Translations under genes and position numbers: made by a program
Assembly: GCF_019973775.1 (NCBI RefSeq)
Contig: NZ_AP025032.1
Coordinates: 310,001 to 374,000, forward strand
Direction of reading: 5' to 3'
Source: Aureimonas sp. SA4125
GTDB taxonomy: Bacteria > Pseudomonadota > Alphaproteobacteria > Rhizobiales > Rhizobiaceae
DNA: 64,000 bases
The notes under the pieces: model-generated
Database searches by the model: none
Seen by the model: the letters and a program-made list of their open reading frames with translations, nothing else
Told to the model about the DNA's origin: nothing
Part shown: piece by piece, positions 17,544-26,619 of the stretch
Numbering within the stretch: position 1 is the stretch's first letter
How the letters are laid out: every line of letters starts with the position of its first letter

Positions 17544-19124
17544 CTAGAACAGTTTTCCCTGACCCTCTGCGACCGCCCGCACCCGAGCCGCCCGCCTCGG
17601 TTTCGGTGCCGCCGCAAAATCTCCCGGCGCCCCGTCCACGGCGAGCGCGGCGCGTCGCTCGTCGCCGAAGAACTCGACGGCGAAGGCCATGCCGGGCTGC
17701 AGGCCCTCCGCCCGCGTGATCGGCACGTCGTCGGCGCCGCGGATGATGGCATAGCCGCGCTGCAGGATCTTGCGCGGGTCGAGGCTGGCGGCGACGCGGG
17801 TCGCGGCGGACAGCGCCTGGCGGCGGCGGTCCTGGCGGGTGGCGAACGCCTGCTCGAAGCGTGCGGCAAGCCCGTCGAGCCGATGGCGGGCGTTCTGGCT
17901 GCGCGCCGCGATGACGTGCGGTCGCAGATCCGACTGCAGCCGCTCGAAGCGCTGGCGGCGGCGGGAGACGAGGCCCTCGAAAGCGTGCGCGGCCTGGCTG
18001 TCGGCATGGCGGAGATCGGCGCGCTTTTCGCGCAGCAGCGCGTCGAGGCTGCCGGGCGACAGGCGCGAGCCGACATCGCCATAGGCGCGGCGCTTTTCGC
18101 CGACGGCCATGGCGAGGCATCGGCGTATCGCCGTCGCCGCCTCGTCGAGCCGGCGACGCGGGAGGGCCAAGAGCATGTCGGGTGTCGGCAGCGCGCGCGC
18201 TGCGGCGAAGACGTGGCGGCGGTTCTCCGCCAGCCGGCGCGACACGGCGTTGCCGTGGCGGGCGTGGAGGGCGGCAAGCGTCGCCAGGAGATCGGCGCGC
18301 ACCGGCACCGCCATTTCCGCCGCTCCCGTCGGGGTGGGTGCCCTGATGTCGGCGACGTGGTCGAGCAGTGACCAGTCGGTCTCGTGGCCGACCGCCGAGA
18401 TCAGCGGGATGTCGGAGGCCGCCGCGGCCCGCACCACGGCTTCGTCGTTGAAGCCCCAGAGATCTTCGAGACTGCCGCCGCCGCGCGCGACGATGATCAC
18501 GTCCGGCCGCGGCATGCCGTTCGAACCGTCGAGCGCGTTGAAGCCGGCAATGCCCGCCGCGACTTCCGCCGCCGAGGTCTCGCCCTGCACCCGCACCGGC
18601 CAGACCAGGAGATGCACGGGAAAGCGGTCGGCGATGCGGTGGTGGATGTCGCGGATGACGGCGCCGGTCGGCGACGTCACCACGCCGATGACGCGGGGCA
18701 TGTAGGGCAGGAGCTGCTTGCGCTCGGGCGCGAAGAGCCCTTCGGCCTCCAGCCTCAGGCGTCGCTCGTTGAGGAGCGCCATCAGCGCGCCCGCGCCCGC
18801 CGGCTCGATCTGCTCGATGACGATCTGATATTTCGAAGAGCCGGGAAAGGTCGTCAGCTTGCCGGTGGCGATGACCTCCAGCCCCTCCTCGGGCTTGAAG
18901 GCGAGCTTGGCAAAGGCGGTGCGCCAGATCACCGCTTCGAGGCGAGCGCGGTCGTCCTTCAGGCTGAAATAGGCGTGGCCGGAAGAGTGCGGCCCGCGAT
19001 AGCCCGATATCTCGCCGCGAACCCGGACATGGTCGAACGCCTCCTCGACCGTGCGCTTCAGCGCGCCGGAGAGTTCCGAGACCGAATATTCGGCAAGATT
19101 GGAGGCGGGTTCGGCGATGCTCAT
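17544..19124 (-). CDS. xseA: Exodeoxyribonuclease VII large subunit
   Basis: This 526-residue protein has the N-terminal OB-fold (EYSVSELSGALKRTVEEAF, then RVRGEISGYRGPHSSGHAYF), the catalytic domain with GVVTSPTGAVIRDI, VIIVARGGGSLEDLWGFNDE and SAVGHETDWSLLDHVAD, a long Arg/Ala-rich coiled coil, and a short C-terminal beta segment. XseA and XseB together degrade single-stranded DNA to oligonucleotides. The length is slightly above the usual 400-500, mainly in the coiled coil and tail. I use the ATG at 19124; a GTG at 19133 is also possible. xseB is not in the window. Confidence 0.95.
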   Translation of the reverse strand: MSIAEPASNLAEYSVSELSGALKRTVEEAFDHVRVRGEISGYRGPHSSGHAYFSLKDDRARLEAVIWRTAFAKLAFKPEEGLEVIATGKLTTFPGSSKYQIVIEQIEPAGAGALMALLNERRLRLEAEGLFAPERKQLLPYMPRVIGVVTSPTGAVIRDIHHRIADRFPVHLLVWPVRVQGETSAAEVAAGIAGFNALDGSNGMPRPDVIIVARGGGSLEDLWGFNDEAVVRAAAASDIPLISAVGHETDWSLLDHVADIRAPTPTGAAEMAVPVRADLLATLAALHARHGNAVSRRLAENRRHVFAAARALPTPDMLLALPRRRLDEAATAIRRCLAMAVGEKRRAYGDVGSRLSPGSLDALLREKRADLRHADSQAAHAFEGLVSRRRQRFERLQSDLRPHVIAARSQNARHRLDGLAARFEQAFATRQDRRRQALSAATRVAASLDPRKILQRGYAIIRGADDVPITRAEGLQPGMAFAVEFFGDERRAALAVDGAPGDFAAAPKPRRAARVRAVAEGQGKLF

Positions 19125-19194
19125 AGGGTCCACTCTGACGATCCGCGCAGCGCCGGGTCAAGCGACCCGGCGGGACGGGAGGGGGCGTTGCGAC

Positions 19195-20145
19195 CTACCA
19201 GCCCGCGGCGACCATGCCCGGCATGGTTTTCGGCGCCCGCAGCGCGCGACCTTCCTGGAGGCGGTTCAGCGCCGGTTCGACGACCGTCGGCGTCAGGTTC
19301 TGCAGGCTGTCGCGGATATGGGCGATGAGCGCGTTGACCACGGGGCGGTCGGAGTTCTTCGCCCGCATGATGCTGATCTCGGCGTCGTCCAGCTGCGGAA
19401 AGCCGTCGGCCTCGCCCAGCACCCGCATGCCCGAGCGCAGCGCGCATTCCGGCAGAACGCTGACCGCGAGCCCCGCCAGCACGGCTGACGAAACGATGGT
19501 CGCCGACCAGGAGGTGAAGAGGATGCGGTGCGGCCGGCCGACCGCGTTCAGCCCATCGATGCAGAGCTTGCGCCAGTGGCAGTCGTTGCGGCCGATGGCC
19601 AGCGGCAGGACCGGCTCGAGATGCACCGAATGCGAGGCCGATGTGACGAAATGCAGGGGCTCGCGCCGGATGATCTCGGACGCCATCGTGCGCGATGGAC
19701 AGACGAGGGCGACATCGAGCTGGCCCTTCTCGACATGGTCGACAAGGCTCGTCGTCGTCTCGCAGGCGATCTGCAGCTCGACGCGCGGATTGGAGCGCGA
19801 GAAGCGCGCCATGATCTCGGGCAGCAGACGCTCGGCATAGTCGTCCGGCAGGCCGATGCGCACGAAGCCCTCGATCGTATCCTCGTCGAAGGCCGACAGC
19901 GTTTCCTGGCTCAGCGCCAGCATCTGGCGGGCATAGGTCAGGAGCCGCGCGCCTTCGTCGCTGAGCTTCGTCGCCCGGCCTGCCCTCTCGAACAGAGAGA
20001 CGCCAAGCCGCTCCTCCAGCCTTCGCATCTGCATCGAGACGGCCGACTGGGTCTTGAACACCTCGTCGGCCGCGCGCGTGAAACTGCCGGAATCGACGAT
20101 CGCGACGAATGTCCGCAACTGGTCCAGGTCGAGGGGGGAGGCCAT
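19195..20145 (-). CDS. LysR family transcriptional regulator
   Basis: This 316-residue LysR regulator has a winged helix-turn-helix in the first 60 residues (LDQLRTFVAIVDSGSFTRAA, then QSAVSMQMRRLEERLG) and a periplasmic-binding-type effector domain. It is divergent from the DUF1127 gene, an arrangement common in Rhizobiales, and has a T-N11-A site in the intergenic gap, so it probably regulates itself and the DUF1127 gene. The effector is unknown. The stop is 70 bases from the xseA start, so read-through into xseA is possible. Confidence 0.9.
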   Translation of the reverse strand: MASPLDLDQLRTFVAIVDSGSFTRAADEVFKTQSAVSMQMRRLEERLGVSLFERAGRATKLSDEGARLLTYARQMLALSQETLSAFDEDTIEGFVRIGLPDDYAERLLPEIMARFSRSNPRVELQIACETTTSLVDHVEKGQLDVALVCPSRTMASEIIRREPLHFVTSASHSVHLEPVLPLAIGRNDCHWRKLCIDGLNAVGRPHRILFTSWSATIVSSAVLAGLAVSVLPECALRSGMRVLGEADGFPQLDDAEISIMRAKNSDRPVVNALIAHIRDSLQNLTPTVVEPALNRLQEGRALRAPKTMPGMVAAGW

Positions 20146-20153
20146 GGGTTATC

Positions 20154-20170
20154 CATCATTCAGACTGATG
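20154..20170. promoter_or_regulatory. LysR-type T-N11-A operator
   Basis: CATCA-N7-TGATG is a dyad that meets the LysR T-N11-A rule (T at 20156, A at 20168). It lies 9 bases before the LysR start and 166 bases before DUF1127, as expected for autoregulation. Confidence 0.5.
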
Positions 20171-20335
20171 CATGATATAACCAACATTCGTTGGCCTGAT
20201 CAATCTGCCGCGATTATATTTCTGTTGTCAGACAAAGACGGCCTCTGTTTCCGCCGCCGGCAATGACTGCCGGAAGCGACGATGGCGGAGCTTTGTCCGA
20301 TGCCCGACACCGGCTCAGATCTTGGAGATATAGCC

Positions 20336-20599
20336 ATGACGCTCTTTCCGCGCACCCTGTTGGAGGGTCGGCGCGCCCGGATACCCTCGCCCGCCACCCT
20401 GTTTGCCGGAGCAGCCGCCATGTTCCGCAGCTTTCGCAATCGCCGCTCCGCGCGCAGGCTCGCCGACATGCCGGACTACCTCCTGAACGACATCGGCCTC
20501 CGGCGCGACGACGTGCACGAGGCGCTGAACCGCGGCTGGCGGGAAGACCCGACCTTCCAGCTCGCCATCAAGGCATCGAGGCGCCGTCGCGGCCTATGA
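20336..20599 (+). CDS. DUF1127 domain protein
   Basis: This protein of about 87 residues has a C-terminal DUF1127 segment RSARRLADMPDYLLNDIGLR followed by a basic tail. DUF1127 proteins are small, Arg-rich and often stress- or phosphate-related; in Agrobacterium and Rhodobacter short ones act as RNA-binding regulators. I chose the ATG at 20336 because GGAG stands 9 bases upstream; an earlier in-frame ATG at 20282 would add 18 non-conserved residues. It is divergently paired with the LysR gene. Confidence 0.8.
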   Translation: MTLFPRTLLEGRRARIPSPATLFAGAAAMFRSFRNRRSARRLADMPDYLLNDIGLRRDDVHEALNRGWREDPTFQLAIKASRRRRGL

Positions 20600-20628
20600 G
20601 AGCGCCTGTCTCTCCCTCCCGAAACTGA

Positions 20629-20660
20629 ACGGCCCGCCATGTGCGGGCCGTTCTCGTTGG
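20629..20660 (+). terminator. Rho-independent terminator after the DUF1127 gene
   Basis: A 9-bp perfect stem ACGGCCCGC/GCGGGCCGT (20629-20637, 20643-20651) with a 5-base loop is followed by TCTCGTT. It lies between convergent genes and may serve both. Confidence 0.65.
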
Positions 20661-20745
20661 ACGCTCTGGAAAAGATGCGGTGTGTCGGGCCGCGAGGGTT
20701 GCCGATGACCCATGCCAGCGCTCGGCGCCGACGGTCATCTGGACG

Positions 20746-22056
20746 TCAGAACGACGTTCCCTCACCCTCGTCGCTCACTTTGTCGGTGCGCATCGCCAGG
20801 ACCTTGTCGATGCGGCGACCATCGAGATCGACGACCTCGAAGCGCCATTCACCCCATTCGAAACTCTCGCCGACGCCCGGTATGTGGCCGAATTCCTCCA
20901 GGACGAAGCCCGCCAGCGTCTCGTAATCGCGGTCCTTCGGCAGTCTCAGCCAGTCGATCGCCCGCTCGACGTCGTCGATCGGCATGCCGCCATCGAGAAG
21001 CCAGGAGCCGTCGCCGCGCTTCACGACGCTGTATTCGTCGTGCTGCCCCTCCGGCAGCGATCCGGCGATCGCCACCAGAATGTCGGTGGGGGTGACGATG
21101 CCTTCGAACGAGCCGTATTCGTCGAGGACGATCGCCATGTGGAGGTTCACCGCGCGGAAGCGGTCGAGCAGCTTCAGGACCGGCATGGTCTCGTTGACGA
21201 AGAGCGGATCGCGCACGGCCTTGCCGATGTCGAGGACGCCGCCGTCGCGCTGCTGTTCCAGAAGATCCTTGGCCTGGACGACGCCGATGATGTCCTCGGC
21301 GTCGCTGCCCATCACGGGAAAACGCGAATGGCCGGAGGAGTGGATCTCGTCGAGGATATCCGACGGGCTGTCGGAGACGGAGAGCCAGACGGTGTCGGGC
21401 CGTGGGACCATGATCGAGCGCACGGACCGGTCGGCGATGCGAAGGACGCCTTCCAGCATTTCGCGCTCCTTCTCCTCGAACACGCCGGTCTGCGTGCCCT
21501 CGGCAATCATCGCCTTCACGTCCTCTTCCGTCACCATGCTGGAATCCTCGGCGCTCGCGCCGACAAGGCGCGAGACCGCCATGGTCGACATCCTGAGCAG
21601 CCAGACGATCGGGGCGCCGACAGTGGCAAGGCCCTGCATGATCGGGGCGACGGCCACCGCGATCGATTCGGCCCGCGTCAGGGCGAAGCGCTTGGGAACC
21701 AGCTCGCCGAAGATGAGCGAGAGATAGGTGATGATGACGACGACGATGACGAAAGCCGTCGTATCGGCCGACGAGCCGAGCGAGGGCTCGAGCAGCACCG
21801 CCAGGGGCTCGGCGAAGACGGAGCCGCCATAGGCGCCGGCGAAGATGCCGACGAGCGTGATGCCTACCTGGACGGTCGAGAGAAAGCCGGTCGGATCCTC
21901 GACGAGGCGCAAGGCACGCGCGGCGCTGCGGCTGCCGTCGTCGGCCAGCTGCTGCAGGCGCGAGCGCTTGGCCGAGACCATGGCCAGCTCCGACATCGCG
22001 AAGAACCCGTTCAGAAGAATCAGGAAGAGGATGATCAACGCGTTGATCAGAAGCAT
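20746..22056 (-). CDS. CNNM/CorC-type hemolysin family transporter with CBS pair
   Basis: This 436-residue inner-membrane protein has an N-terminal CNNM (DUF21) domain with about four membrane segments, starting MLLINALIILFLILLNGFF, then two CBS domains (from SIMVPRPDTVWLSVSDSP to GIVTPTDILVAIAG), and a C-terminal CorC_HlyC domain (DYETLAGFVLEEFGHIPGVG). Relatives such as YtfL, CorC and MpfA export Mg2+ or Na+; the hemolysin name is historical. I chose the ATG at 22056, since a GTG at 22092 adds only polar non-family residues. It is a single gene, convergent with DUF1127. Confidence 0.88.
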   Translation of the reverse strand: MLLINALIILFLILLNGFFAMSELAMVSAKRSRLQQLADDGSRSAARALRLVEDPTGFLSTVQVGITLVGIFAGAYGGSVFAEPLAVLLEPSLGSSADTTAFVIVVVIITYLSLIFGELVPKRFALTRAESIAVAVAPIMQGLATVGAPIVWLLRMSTMAVSRLVGASAEDSSMVTEEDVKAMIAEGTQTGVFEEKEREMLEGVLRIADRSVRSIMVPRPDTVWLSVSDSPSDILDEIHSSGHSRFPVMGSDAEDIIGVVQAKDLLEQQRDGGVLDIGKAVRDPLFVNETMPVLKLLDRFRAVNLHMAIVLDEYGSFEGIVTPTDILVAIAGSLPEGQHDEYSVVKRGDGSWLLDGGMPIDDVERAIDWLRLPKDRDYETLAGFVLEEFGHIPGVGESFEWGEWRFEVVDLDGRRIDKVLAMRTDKVSDEGEGTSF

Positions 22057-22230
22057 TTCACCACCGGTCGCATGCCGTTCCCGGCCTTCCACGTCGTTCG
22101 AGATAGGACTCCGCCGCGATAAGCCAACCGCTGGAGGTCATCTTGCCCAGAAAGTCCTCCGTTTTCCGGTTTGGCCGAAGCCTTGCCAGTCCCGGTGCCA
22201 CCCTGGCCAGGAGAAGAGGGGGTCGTTTCG

Positions 22231-23190
22231 TCAGCCCGCTTCGGTCGCGTCTTTGTAGCGCTCGAAGAGGCTCGCCATCTCTCTGGCATATTCCTCCTGG
22301 AATTTCTGCCCCGAGGCCAAGAGATCGTCGACCAAGTTGTCCGGAGGCACCGCGTCGTCAGGACGGGACGCATGCGAAGCGCTCTTCGCCTGCTCTGGCC
22401 GAGGCGCTGCGGGAGCCGCTTCCGGCGCTCGCGGTGGAGGGGCATCGTGGACGCCCTGCATGCCTTTCGACAGGGCGTCGAACATCGCGGCAAAGGGCAG
22501 CATCGGATTGTAGGCCTGCGGCGCAGCGTCGGCGGCGGCCGCGCCGCGCGGCGGTTCGGGCGAGGGGGCCGGCGGCTGCGGCATCCACGGCAGCCCGGTC
22601 TTCATCGTCTCGCCGAACGCGGTCGCCATACCCGCCGGCGACCAGGTCTCGGCGGCACTGCGCGCCGCGCTGCGGTCCGAGGGCTGCGTCATCGCTTCGA
22701 CGGCGTTCGCCCCGCGGCGCATCATCTCCGCCGTGGCGCTGCCATAGTCGCCCGTGGCAAGGCCCTGCGGCTGGCTGCGGGCGATTCCGGCGAGGGTCGA
22801 GCGCATCATCGCCTCCATGGTGAGCATCGCCAGGCCCGGCATCATCTGCTGCATGGTCGCCGGCGCGATGCCGGCAAACATCGAGGCCTGCCGGGCGATG
22901 GCGCCCGTCAGCGCCTCGGAGCCGAAGATCGCCTGCATGAAGGCTTCGGCCGGCTCTGCCCGGGGCAGCCCCGACGCCGCGCCGGCGGGCGCCATCGCCA
23001 TGAAGGATTTGCCGAGCTCGCTCCAGCCGGCAGGGCTCTCCATGGCGCGCTGCAGACCGATCGCGAAGGCCGGCTGCATTGCCTCCTGCGCTTTCTGCAA
23101 CTCGGCCTGGCTCAGGCGAAACTGCGCGGCAAGGGTTTCGGCCAGGAGTTTCGGCTCGCCCATCGTCAGCCAGTCGTCGAAACCTGCCAT
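22231..23190 (-). CDS. DUF937-like helical protein
   Basis: This protein of about 319 residues starts MAGFDDWLTMGEPKLLAETL. The first 170 residues are Met/Ala-rich and helical, with FMQAIFGSEALTGAIARQAS, MFAGIAPATMQQMMPGLAML and similar, resembling the DUF937 pattern of repeats in which helices end before a hydrophobic turn. A Pro-rich linker follows (PQPPAPSPEPPRGAAAAD), then a charged helix near the C-terminus. GGGAGAG precedes the chosen ATG. Function is unknown; I treat the family label as provisional. Confidence 0.6.
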   Translation of the reverse strand: MAGFDDWLTMGEPKLLAETLAAQFRLSQAELQKAQEAMQPAFAIGLQRAMESPAGWSELGKSFMAMAPAGAASGLPRAEPAEAFMQAIFGSEALTGAIARQASMFAGIAPATMQQMMPGLAMLTMEAMMRSTLAGIARSQPQGLATGDYGSATAEMMRRGANAVEAMTQPSDRSAARSAAETWSPAGMATAFGETMKTGLPWMPQPPAPSPEPPRGAAAADAAPQAYNPMLPFAAMFDALSKGMQGVHDAPPPRAPEAAPAAPRPEQAKSASHASRPDDAVPPDNLVDDLLASGQKFQEEYAREMASLFERYKDATEAG

Positions 23191-23304
23191 CGCGCTCTCC
23201 CGATCTCCCCGTCCGTTGCAGCGGACAAGAGGGTCCACCGGCCGGCAAGGCCAGCATGACCGGCTTTGCCTCCCCTGCCAAGCGGTGCGCCTTGTCCGGC
23301 GGGC

Positions 23305-24678
23305 TCAGTAGGTGAGGTGCTTGAACACCCGCTTCATGTCTTCCTGCCATTCCTCGCGGTAGAGCCGGACGAGTTCCTCGGCCGACGTCGTGCCCCGTGC
23401 GGTGACCTCGACGAGCGGCGCGAGGAAGACGCTCTCGTCACTGCCTTCGTCGTTCAGCCGGTTGCGGCGCTTCAGTCCGTCTTGGGCGATGGCAAGGCTC
23501 TCGCGGGCGAGATCGAGGACCGTGCCGCCGCGGAAGGGCGTGGCAAAACCGGTCTTCGGCACTTCCGCCCGAAGTCTCGAGACCTCCTCGAAGCTCCAGT
23601 CGCGCGTCATGGCCTCCGCGGCGTCGAGCGCCTCGGCATCGTAGAGAAGGCCGACCCAGTAAGCGGGCAGGGCGCAGATCCGGCGCCAGGGCCCGCCATC
23701 GGCGCCGCGCATCTCCAGGAACGTCTTCAGGCGGACATCGGGGAAGAGTGTCGACAGATGGTTGGTCCAGTCGCCGAGATTGGCCTCGGGATCGGACACG
23801 CGGCCCTTGAAGGCGCCGTCGAGGAACTGGCGGAAGGTGATGTCGGTCGCGTCGTTGTAGTGCCCGTCGCGCATGACGAAATACATCGGCACGTCGAGCG
23901 CCCATTCGGCATAGTCGGCATAGGTGAAGCCCGGCTCGAAGACGAAGGGCAGGAGGCCCGAACGCTGGTTGTCGACATCCGACCAGACGTCGCAGCGCCA
24001 GGAGACGAGGCCGTTCGGTTTGCCCTCCGTGAAGGGCGAATTGGCAAACAGCGCCGAGGCGACCGGCTGCAGCCGCATGCCGACCTGCATCTTGCGGCGC
24101 ATGTCCGTCTCCGAGGCGAAGTCGAGATTCACCTGGATGGTGGTCGTCCGGTACATCATGTCGAGGCCGCGCGTGCCGACCTTCGGCATGTAGTTGCGCA
24201 TGATGTCGTAGCGCGATTTGGGCATGATTGGCGTTTCCGCCAGCGTCCAGACCGGGCTGGAGCCCAGGCCGAGGAACTCGATGCCGAGCCCCTTGGCCAC
24301 CTGGCGCACGTCGGCGAGATGCTTGTTCGATTCGCGGCAGGTGTCGTGGAGGGTCTTCACCGGCGCGCCGGACAGCTCGAACTGGCCGCCGGGCTCGAGC
24401 GAGATCGCGCCGCTGCCATTGCTGCCGGCAAGACCGATGAGCTTGCCGTCGTCGATGATGGCTTCCCAGCCCGACAGCGCCTGCATGCCCGACAGCAGCG
24501 CCTCGATGCCGCGCTCGCCCTCGTAGGGGACGGGCGAGAGATCCTCGAGATAGAAGCCGAACTTCTCGTGCTCGGTGCCGATCCGGAAGGATTCCTCCGG
24601 CTTTTCCCCGCTTCTGAGATGGCCGACGAGATCGTCCATCGAGGCGATCGGGGTCAGATCGGTGGTGTCGCGCGCCAT
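23305..24678 (-). CDS. gshA: Glutamate-cysteine ligase (plant/alphaproteobacterial type)
   Basis: This 457-residue GCS2-type ligase makes gamma-glutamylcysteine, the first step of glutathione synthesis. Features include FRIGTEHEKFGFYL near residue 30, SISLEPGGQFELSG-like sequence (AISLEPGGQFELSG), MMYRTTTIQVNLDF, and TFLEMRGADGGPWRR, matching the plastid-type family found in rhizobia rather than the E. coli type. The coding frame continues upstream of 24678 but the conserved protein starts at MARDTTDLTPIASMDDLVGH. The rsmE gene lies 143 bases upstream in the same direction, an order common in Rhizobiales. Glutathione synthetase is elsewhere. Confidence 0.93.
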   Translation of the reverse strand: MARDTTDLTPIASMDDLVGHLRSGEKPEESFRIGTEHEKFGFYLEDLSPVPYEGERGIEALLSGMQALSGWEAIIDDGKLIGLAGSNGSGAISLEPGGQFELSGAPVKTLHDTCRESNKHLADVRQVAKGLGIEFLGLGSSPVWTLAETPIMPKSRYDIMRNYMPKVGTRGLDMMYRTTTIQVNLDFASETDMRRKMQVGMRLQPVASALFANSPFTEGKPNGLVSWRCDVWSDVDNQRSGLLPFVFEPGFTYADYAEWALDVPMYFVMRDGHYNDATDITFRQFLDGAFKGRVSDPEANLGDWTNHLSTLFPDVRLKTFLEMRGADGGPWRRICALPAYWVGLLYDAEALDAAEAMTRDWSFEEVSRLRAEVPKTGFATPFRGGTVLDLARESLAIAQDGLKRRNRLNDEGSDESVFLAPLVEVTARGTTSAEELVRLYREEWQEDMKRVFKHLTY

Positions 24679-24821
24679 GGTCTGTCCCTGCAAGTCACTG
24701 GCGGTCGCAATTCCCGACCGATCGGTTCGAATGCTTCTTTCCCCGGCTCTCTGAATTTTTTCGCCGCCCCACGCAAGACAAATCCGCTGAACGCCGCCGT
24801 CGCCGGGACGACCCAATCGCG

Positions 24822-25571
24822 TCAGCCGCCGGCGCGCCAATCGCCCACCGCCGCCTGCACCACCGCCAGCGCGGCGACGGCCGCGGTATCGGCCCGCAGG
24901 ATCCGCGGCCCGAGCGAGATCGGCGTCACGAAGTCGCAAGCCTGCAGCAGGGCGCGCTCCTCGGCCGAAAATCCGCCCTCCGGACCGATCAGGAGCGACA
25001 CCGGGCGGCGAGGCTCGGCGCGCAGGGCGTCGATCGGGCTCGCCTCGTTTGCGCGTTCGTCGCAGAACACGAGCCGCCGCGCCGGGTCGAAGTCTCTGAG
25101 GAGGTCGGCAAGGCGGATCATCTCGCGGCAGTCGGGGATGGAGAGGATGCCGCACTGCTCGGCCGCCTCGAGGGCGTTGGCCTCCATGCGGGCACGGTTC
25201 AGCCGCGGCGCCTGGACATGCTGCATCATCACCGGTTGCAGGACGCCGGCGCCCATTTCCACCGCCTTCTGCACCATGTAGTCGAGTCGCGCCGACTTCA
25301 GCGGTGCGAAGAGGTAGTGCAGGCTCGAAGGGGGCGTCTGTGCGCGGACGCGGCGTTCGGGAACGAGAAGAAGCCGCTTCTTCGCTTCCCGGTGCAGCCG
25401 CGCCCGCCATTCGCCGTCGCGGCCGTTGAACAGGAGCACCGCGTCGGTCTCGCCGAGCCGCATGACGTTGAGGAGGTAGTTCAGCTGGTCGGCGCTGGCT
25501 TCCACCGCGATGGCCTCGGCCAAGTCCGCGCTTACGAACAGGCGAGGGCTCTTGAAATCGTGATCGGGCAA
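24822..25571 (-). CDS. rsmE: 16S rRNA (uracil(1498)-N(3))-methyltransferase
   Basis: This protein of about 249 residues from the SPOUT superfamily methylates U1498 of 16S rRNA. The C-terminal knot has SLLIGPEGGFSAEERALLQ and SLGPRILRADTAAVAALAVV; the N-terminal PUA-like part has SPRLFVSADL and NYLLNVMRLGETDAVLLFNG. A TTG at 25571 is the likely start: the AGGAG at 25578-25582 is well spaced and the family begins near this point. A start at 25649 would add 26 unrelated residues. Confidence 0.93.
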   Translation of the reverse strand: MPDHDFKSPRLFVSADLAEAIAVEASADQLNYLLNVMRLGETDAVLLFNGRDGEWRARLHREAKKRLLLVPERRVRAQTPPSSLHYLFAPLKSARLDYMVQKAVEMGAGVLQPVMMQHVQAPRLNRARMEANALEAAEQCGILSIPDCREMIRLADLLRDFDPARRLVFCDERANEASPIDALRAEPRRPVSLLIGPEGGFSAEERALLQACDFVTPISLGPRILRADTAAVAALAVVQAAVGDWRAGG

Positions 25572-25701
25572 GGCGCGCTCCTGGCATGTCTGGACCCGAG
25601 CGGGGGCTCGATCCGGGCAAGATGTGATGGATCCGGCCGGGGCGGGCAAGGCGGCGGCGGTCGTCGGTTGCCGGACGGCGCCGAAACGCTGCCATCAAGC
25701 G

Positions 25702-26355
25702 TCAGGCCGGGCGCTGAAACGCCTGTCGTTCCGCTTCGCAGGCATCCCGGCAGATGCAGCCTTCCATGTGGTCGTTGACGAAGCCCATCGACTGCATGAA
25801 GGCGTAGACCGTGGTCGGGCCGACGAAGCTGAAGCCTCTTGCCTTCAGCGCCTTGGAAAGGCGGCTGGAGGCGGGTGTCACGGGATTTGACCTGAGATAG
25901 TCCCCGTCCACCCGGAGGGGGCGTTCGCTTTCCGGCGGTTCGAAGGACCAGAGGAAGGCGGCGAAGGGCTCGCCACGATCGCGCATGGCCTGGACGCGGC
26001 GCGCATTCCCGATGGCCGACAGGATTTTCGCGCGGTGTCGCACGATGCCGGCGTCGAGGACGAGGCGCTCGACATCGGCGTCGTCGAAGGCGGCGACGCG
26101 ATCGACATCGAAGCCGGCAAAGCCCGTACGAAACGCTTCACGCTTGCGCAGGATCGTCAGCCAGGAGAGGCCGGCCTGGAAACCTTCGAGGCACAGCTTT
26201 TCATAGAGCCGGCCCTCGTCGGCGACGGGCCTGCCCCATTCCGCGTCGTGATAGCGCACGTACTCCGCGACGCCGCCATGCCAGCGGCAGCGCTTGCGTC
26301 CATCCGGGCGATCCGTCAGTCCCGTCGCGGCATCGTCGGTCGGTTCATTGTCCAT
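25702..26355 (-). CDS. tag: DNA-3-methyladenine glycosylase I
   Basis: This 217-residue base-excision glycosylase removes 3-methyladenine from alkylated DNA. The Zn ligands are visible: Cys in KRCRWHG near the N-terminus and the C-terminal group VNDHMEGCICRDAC. GFQAGLSWLTILRKREAFR and GPTTVYAFMQSMGFVNDH are family signatures. An extra 20 polar residues precede the usual start. It is encoded just upstream of rsmE on the same strand, with a gap of about 130 bases to the TTG start. Confidence 0.95.
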   Translation of the reverse strand: MDNEPTDDAATGLTDRPDGRKRCRWHGGVAEYVRYHDAEWGRPVADEGRLYEKLCLEGFQAGLSWLTILRKREAFRTGFAGFDVDRVAAFDDADVERLVLDAGIVRHRAKILSAIGNARRVQAMRDRGEPFAAFLWSFEPPESERPLRVDGDYLRSNPVTPASSRLSKALKARGFSFVGPTTVYAFMQSMGFVNDHMEGCICRDACEAERQAFQRPA

Positions 26356-26424
26356 GCCCCTTCATGCCGGGCCGCGGCGCAGGGGGCAAGGATCTCGACG
26401 TCGTCTGCGACGGAACGCCGGATA

Positions 26425-26619
26425 TCAGGCCTCGGGCAGGGGCCGCAGGCCGCAGGTATATTTCTTCAGACGGTATTTCGGATGGGTCGCGATCCAGTCG
26501 GCAGCGGCGGCCTGGCCGTACAGGCTGCAGCTCATCAACGATCCGTCGAAAGCAACGCTCTGGGGTCGGCAGTTGTCGGGAAAACTGTTCAGGCAAACAT
26601 AGAGTGTCAGGGCAATCAC
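26425..26619 (-). CDS. Small conserved Cys-containing protein, unknown function
   Basis: This 64-residue protein starts at a GTG with GGAG about 8 bases upstream: VIALTLYVCLNSFPDNCRPQ, then SLMSCSLYGQAAAADWIATH and a final KYTCGLRPLPEA. Four cysteines and a short hydrophobic N-terminus suggest a disulphide-bonded exported or membrane-anchored peptide. Similar 60-70 residue proteins of the form (C-x7-C)...(C)...(WxxxHPxxxxxxxxC) are familiar in Rhizobiales without assigned function. A longer frame from 26796 exists but its N-terminal part is not protein-like. Confidence 0.6.
   Translation of the reverse strand: MIALTLYVCLNSFPDNCRPQSVAFDGSLMSCSLYGQAAAADWIATHPKYRLKKYTCGLRPLPEA

Noticed and set aside
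20641..22122. A 493-codon plus-strand frame over the CNNM gene
   Set aside because: The opposite strand has a complete CNNM-CBS-CorC protein, and this frame has no recognisable domain.
24679..25698. A long N-terminal extension of glutamate-cysteine ligase
   Set aside because: The extension runs antiparallel in frame through rsmE and lacks similarity; the family start is at 24678.
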